Positions 4,963-5,584 of a DNA stretch of 5,584 nucleotides are shown here, one piece after another. The notes beneath the pieces are model-generated. The model had not been told where the DNA came from. It saw only the letters and a program-made list of their open reading frames with translations, and ran no database searches. Both the position numbers and the translations under genes were made by a program. The stretch's first letter is position 1; each line of letters opens with the position of its first letter. The stretch is taken from the NCBI GenBank assembly GCA_039934455.1, contig JBDTMF010000255.1, forward strand, positions 1 through 5,584, read 5' to 3'. The DNA is from DASQFQ01 sp039934455 (GTDB taxonomy: Bacteria; Actinomycetota; Thermoleophilia; Solirubrobacterales; Solirubrobacteraceae).

Positions 4963-5584
4963 ATGGACGTCGTGATCGTCGGCGGCGGGGTGGCGGGCCT
5001 GGAGGCCCTGCTCGGCCTCCATGCCATCGCGGGCGATCGCGTCCAGCTCGCGCTCGCCGCCCCGGAGCCCGACTTCTCCTACCGGCCCCTGGCCGTGGCC
5101 GAGCCGTTCGGTCTCGGCCACGCGCACCGCGTGCCGCTGTCGCAGTTCGCGGAGGACGTCGGCGCCGAGCTGATCATCGACGCCGCGGTCGGAGTCGACG
5201 ACGGGGCGGGGCGACTTCGGCTCCGCGAGGGCGGCACACGTTCCTACGATGCCCTGCTCGTCGCCCCCGGGGCCCGTGCGGTGAGCGGCGTGGAGGGCGC
5301 CACCACCTGGTGGCCGGGCGGCGACCCGGAGGCCTACGCCGGCCTATTGCGCGACATCGACGAGGGCTACTCCAAGCGCATCGCGATCGTGGTGCCGCCC
5401 GGGGCGGTCTGGCCCTTGCCGGCCTACGAGCTGGCGCTCATGACCGCCGGCCAGGCGGCGGACATGGGGCACGACGACGTGCGCGTCACGGTCGTCACGC
5501 CCGAGCGCCGGGCGCTGTCCCTGTTCGGCGATGAGGCCAGCGCGGCGCTGACCGAGGAGCTCGACGCTGCGGGCGTCGGGCTCA
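4963..5584 (+). CDS. FAD/NAD(P)-dependent oxidoreductase (SQR/NDH-2 fold), N-terminal 207 residues, partial
   Basis: This is a flavoprotein of the pyridine-nucleotide-disulfide oxidoreductase fold, cut by the right edge. The N-terminus MDVVIVGGGVAGLEALLGL is a classic dinucleotide-binding strand-loop-helix with GGGVAG. It is followed by an acidic/aromatic segment EPDFSYRPLAVAEPF resembling sulfide:quinone oxidoreductase and type II NADH dehydrogenase relatives, and YDALLVAPGAR, the usual second FAD contact. The segment IAIVVPPGAVWPLPAYELALMTA begins the second nucleotide-binding or substrate half. There is no Cys in the visible 207 residues, so the first active-site Cys of sulfide:quinone reductases is absent here; the electron donor cannot be named. 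It follows the Usp gene closely, and a nearby DoxX gene hints at membrane quinone chemistry, which is inference. Confidence 0.88.
   Translation, partial: MDVVIVGGGVAGLEALLGLHAIAGDRVQLALAAPEPDFSYRPLAVAEPFGLGHAHRVPLSQFAEDVGAELIIDAAVGVDDGAGRLRLREGGTRSYDALLVAPGARAVSGVEGATTWWPGGDPEAYAGLLRDIDEGYSKRIAIVVPPGAVWPLPAYELALMTAGQAADMGHDDVRVTVVTPERRALSLFGDEASAALTEELDAAGVGL

Noticed and set aside
3892..5127. Long minus-strand reading frame (about 411 codons) opposite the Usp gene
   Set aside because: It is the antisense shadow of a well-supported Usp gene; its composition is Arg/Gly/Ala/Val-rich with no recognisable domain.

Overview
The window is very GC-rich, with G/C-heavy third codon positions, short intergenic gaps and several promoters placed almost on top of start codons. 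The protein types (a KaiC-family ATPase, a DevS-like GAF kinase, a tandem universal stress protein, a DoxX protein and a small Cys-rich protein) suggest a high-GC actinobacterium. Thermoleophilia/Solirubrobacterales is my best guess, but this is inference; no marker gene is present.

Layout: (1) 1-594, minus: a KaiC-type ATPase cut by the left window edge. Its second-domain (CII) signature is intact, but it lacks a first domain and has a damaged or unusual N-terminus. (2) 702-1235, minus: a non-heme ferritin with a complete ferroxidase centre. (3) 1236-1286: a compact divergent promoter region with an IdeR/DtxR-like iron box between the ferritin and (4) 1287-1469, plus: a 60-residue Cys-rich protein of unknown function. 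(5) 1499-3193, plus: a two-GAF sensor histidine kinase that keeps the heme-ligand His and distal Tyr positions of mycobacterial DevS/DosS. A strong hairpin terminator follows its stop codon directly. (6) 3242-3826, minus: a DoxX-family membrane protein, convergent with the kinase. (7) 3827-4014: a divergent intergenic region with a perfect 7-bp inverted repeat. (8) 4015-4932, plus: a tandem UspA-domain protein. (9) 4963 to the right edge, plus: the N-terminal part of an FAD/NAD-linked oxidoreductase of the SQR/NDH-2 fold.

Together these look like a redox, iron and low-oxygen stress neighbourhood: iron storage under a probable iron regulator, a possible gas or redox sensor kinase, a stress protein, and membrane or quinone-linked redox proteins. 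No response regulator lies beside the kinase and no complete clock operon is visible. The points most worth a second look are the iron box shared by ferritin and the Cys-rich protein, the single-domain KaiC with family motifs scattered over three frames at its start, and a repeated TACCGT-N6-ATG arrangement that suggests leaderless transcripts. I saw no tRNA, rRNA, CRISPR array or insertion sequence.
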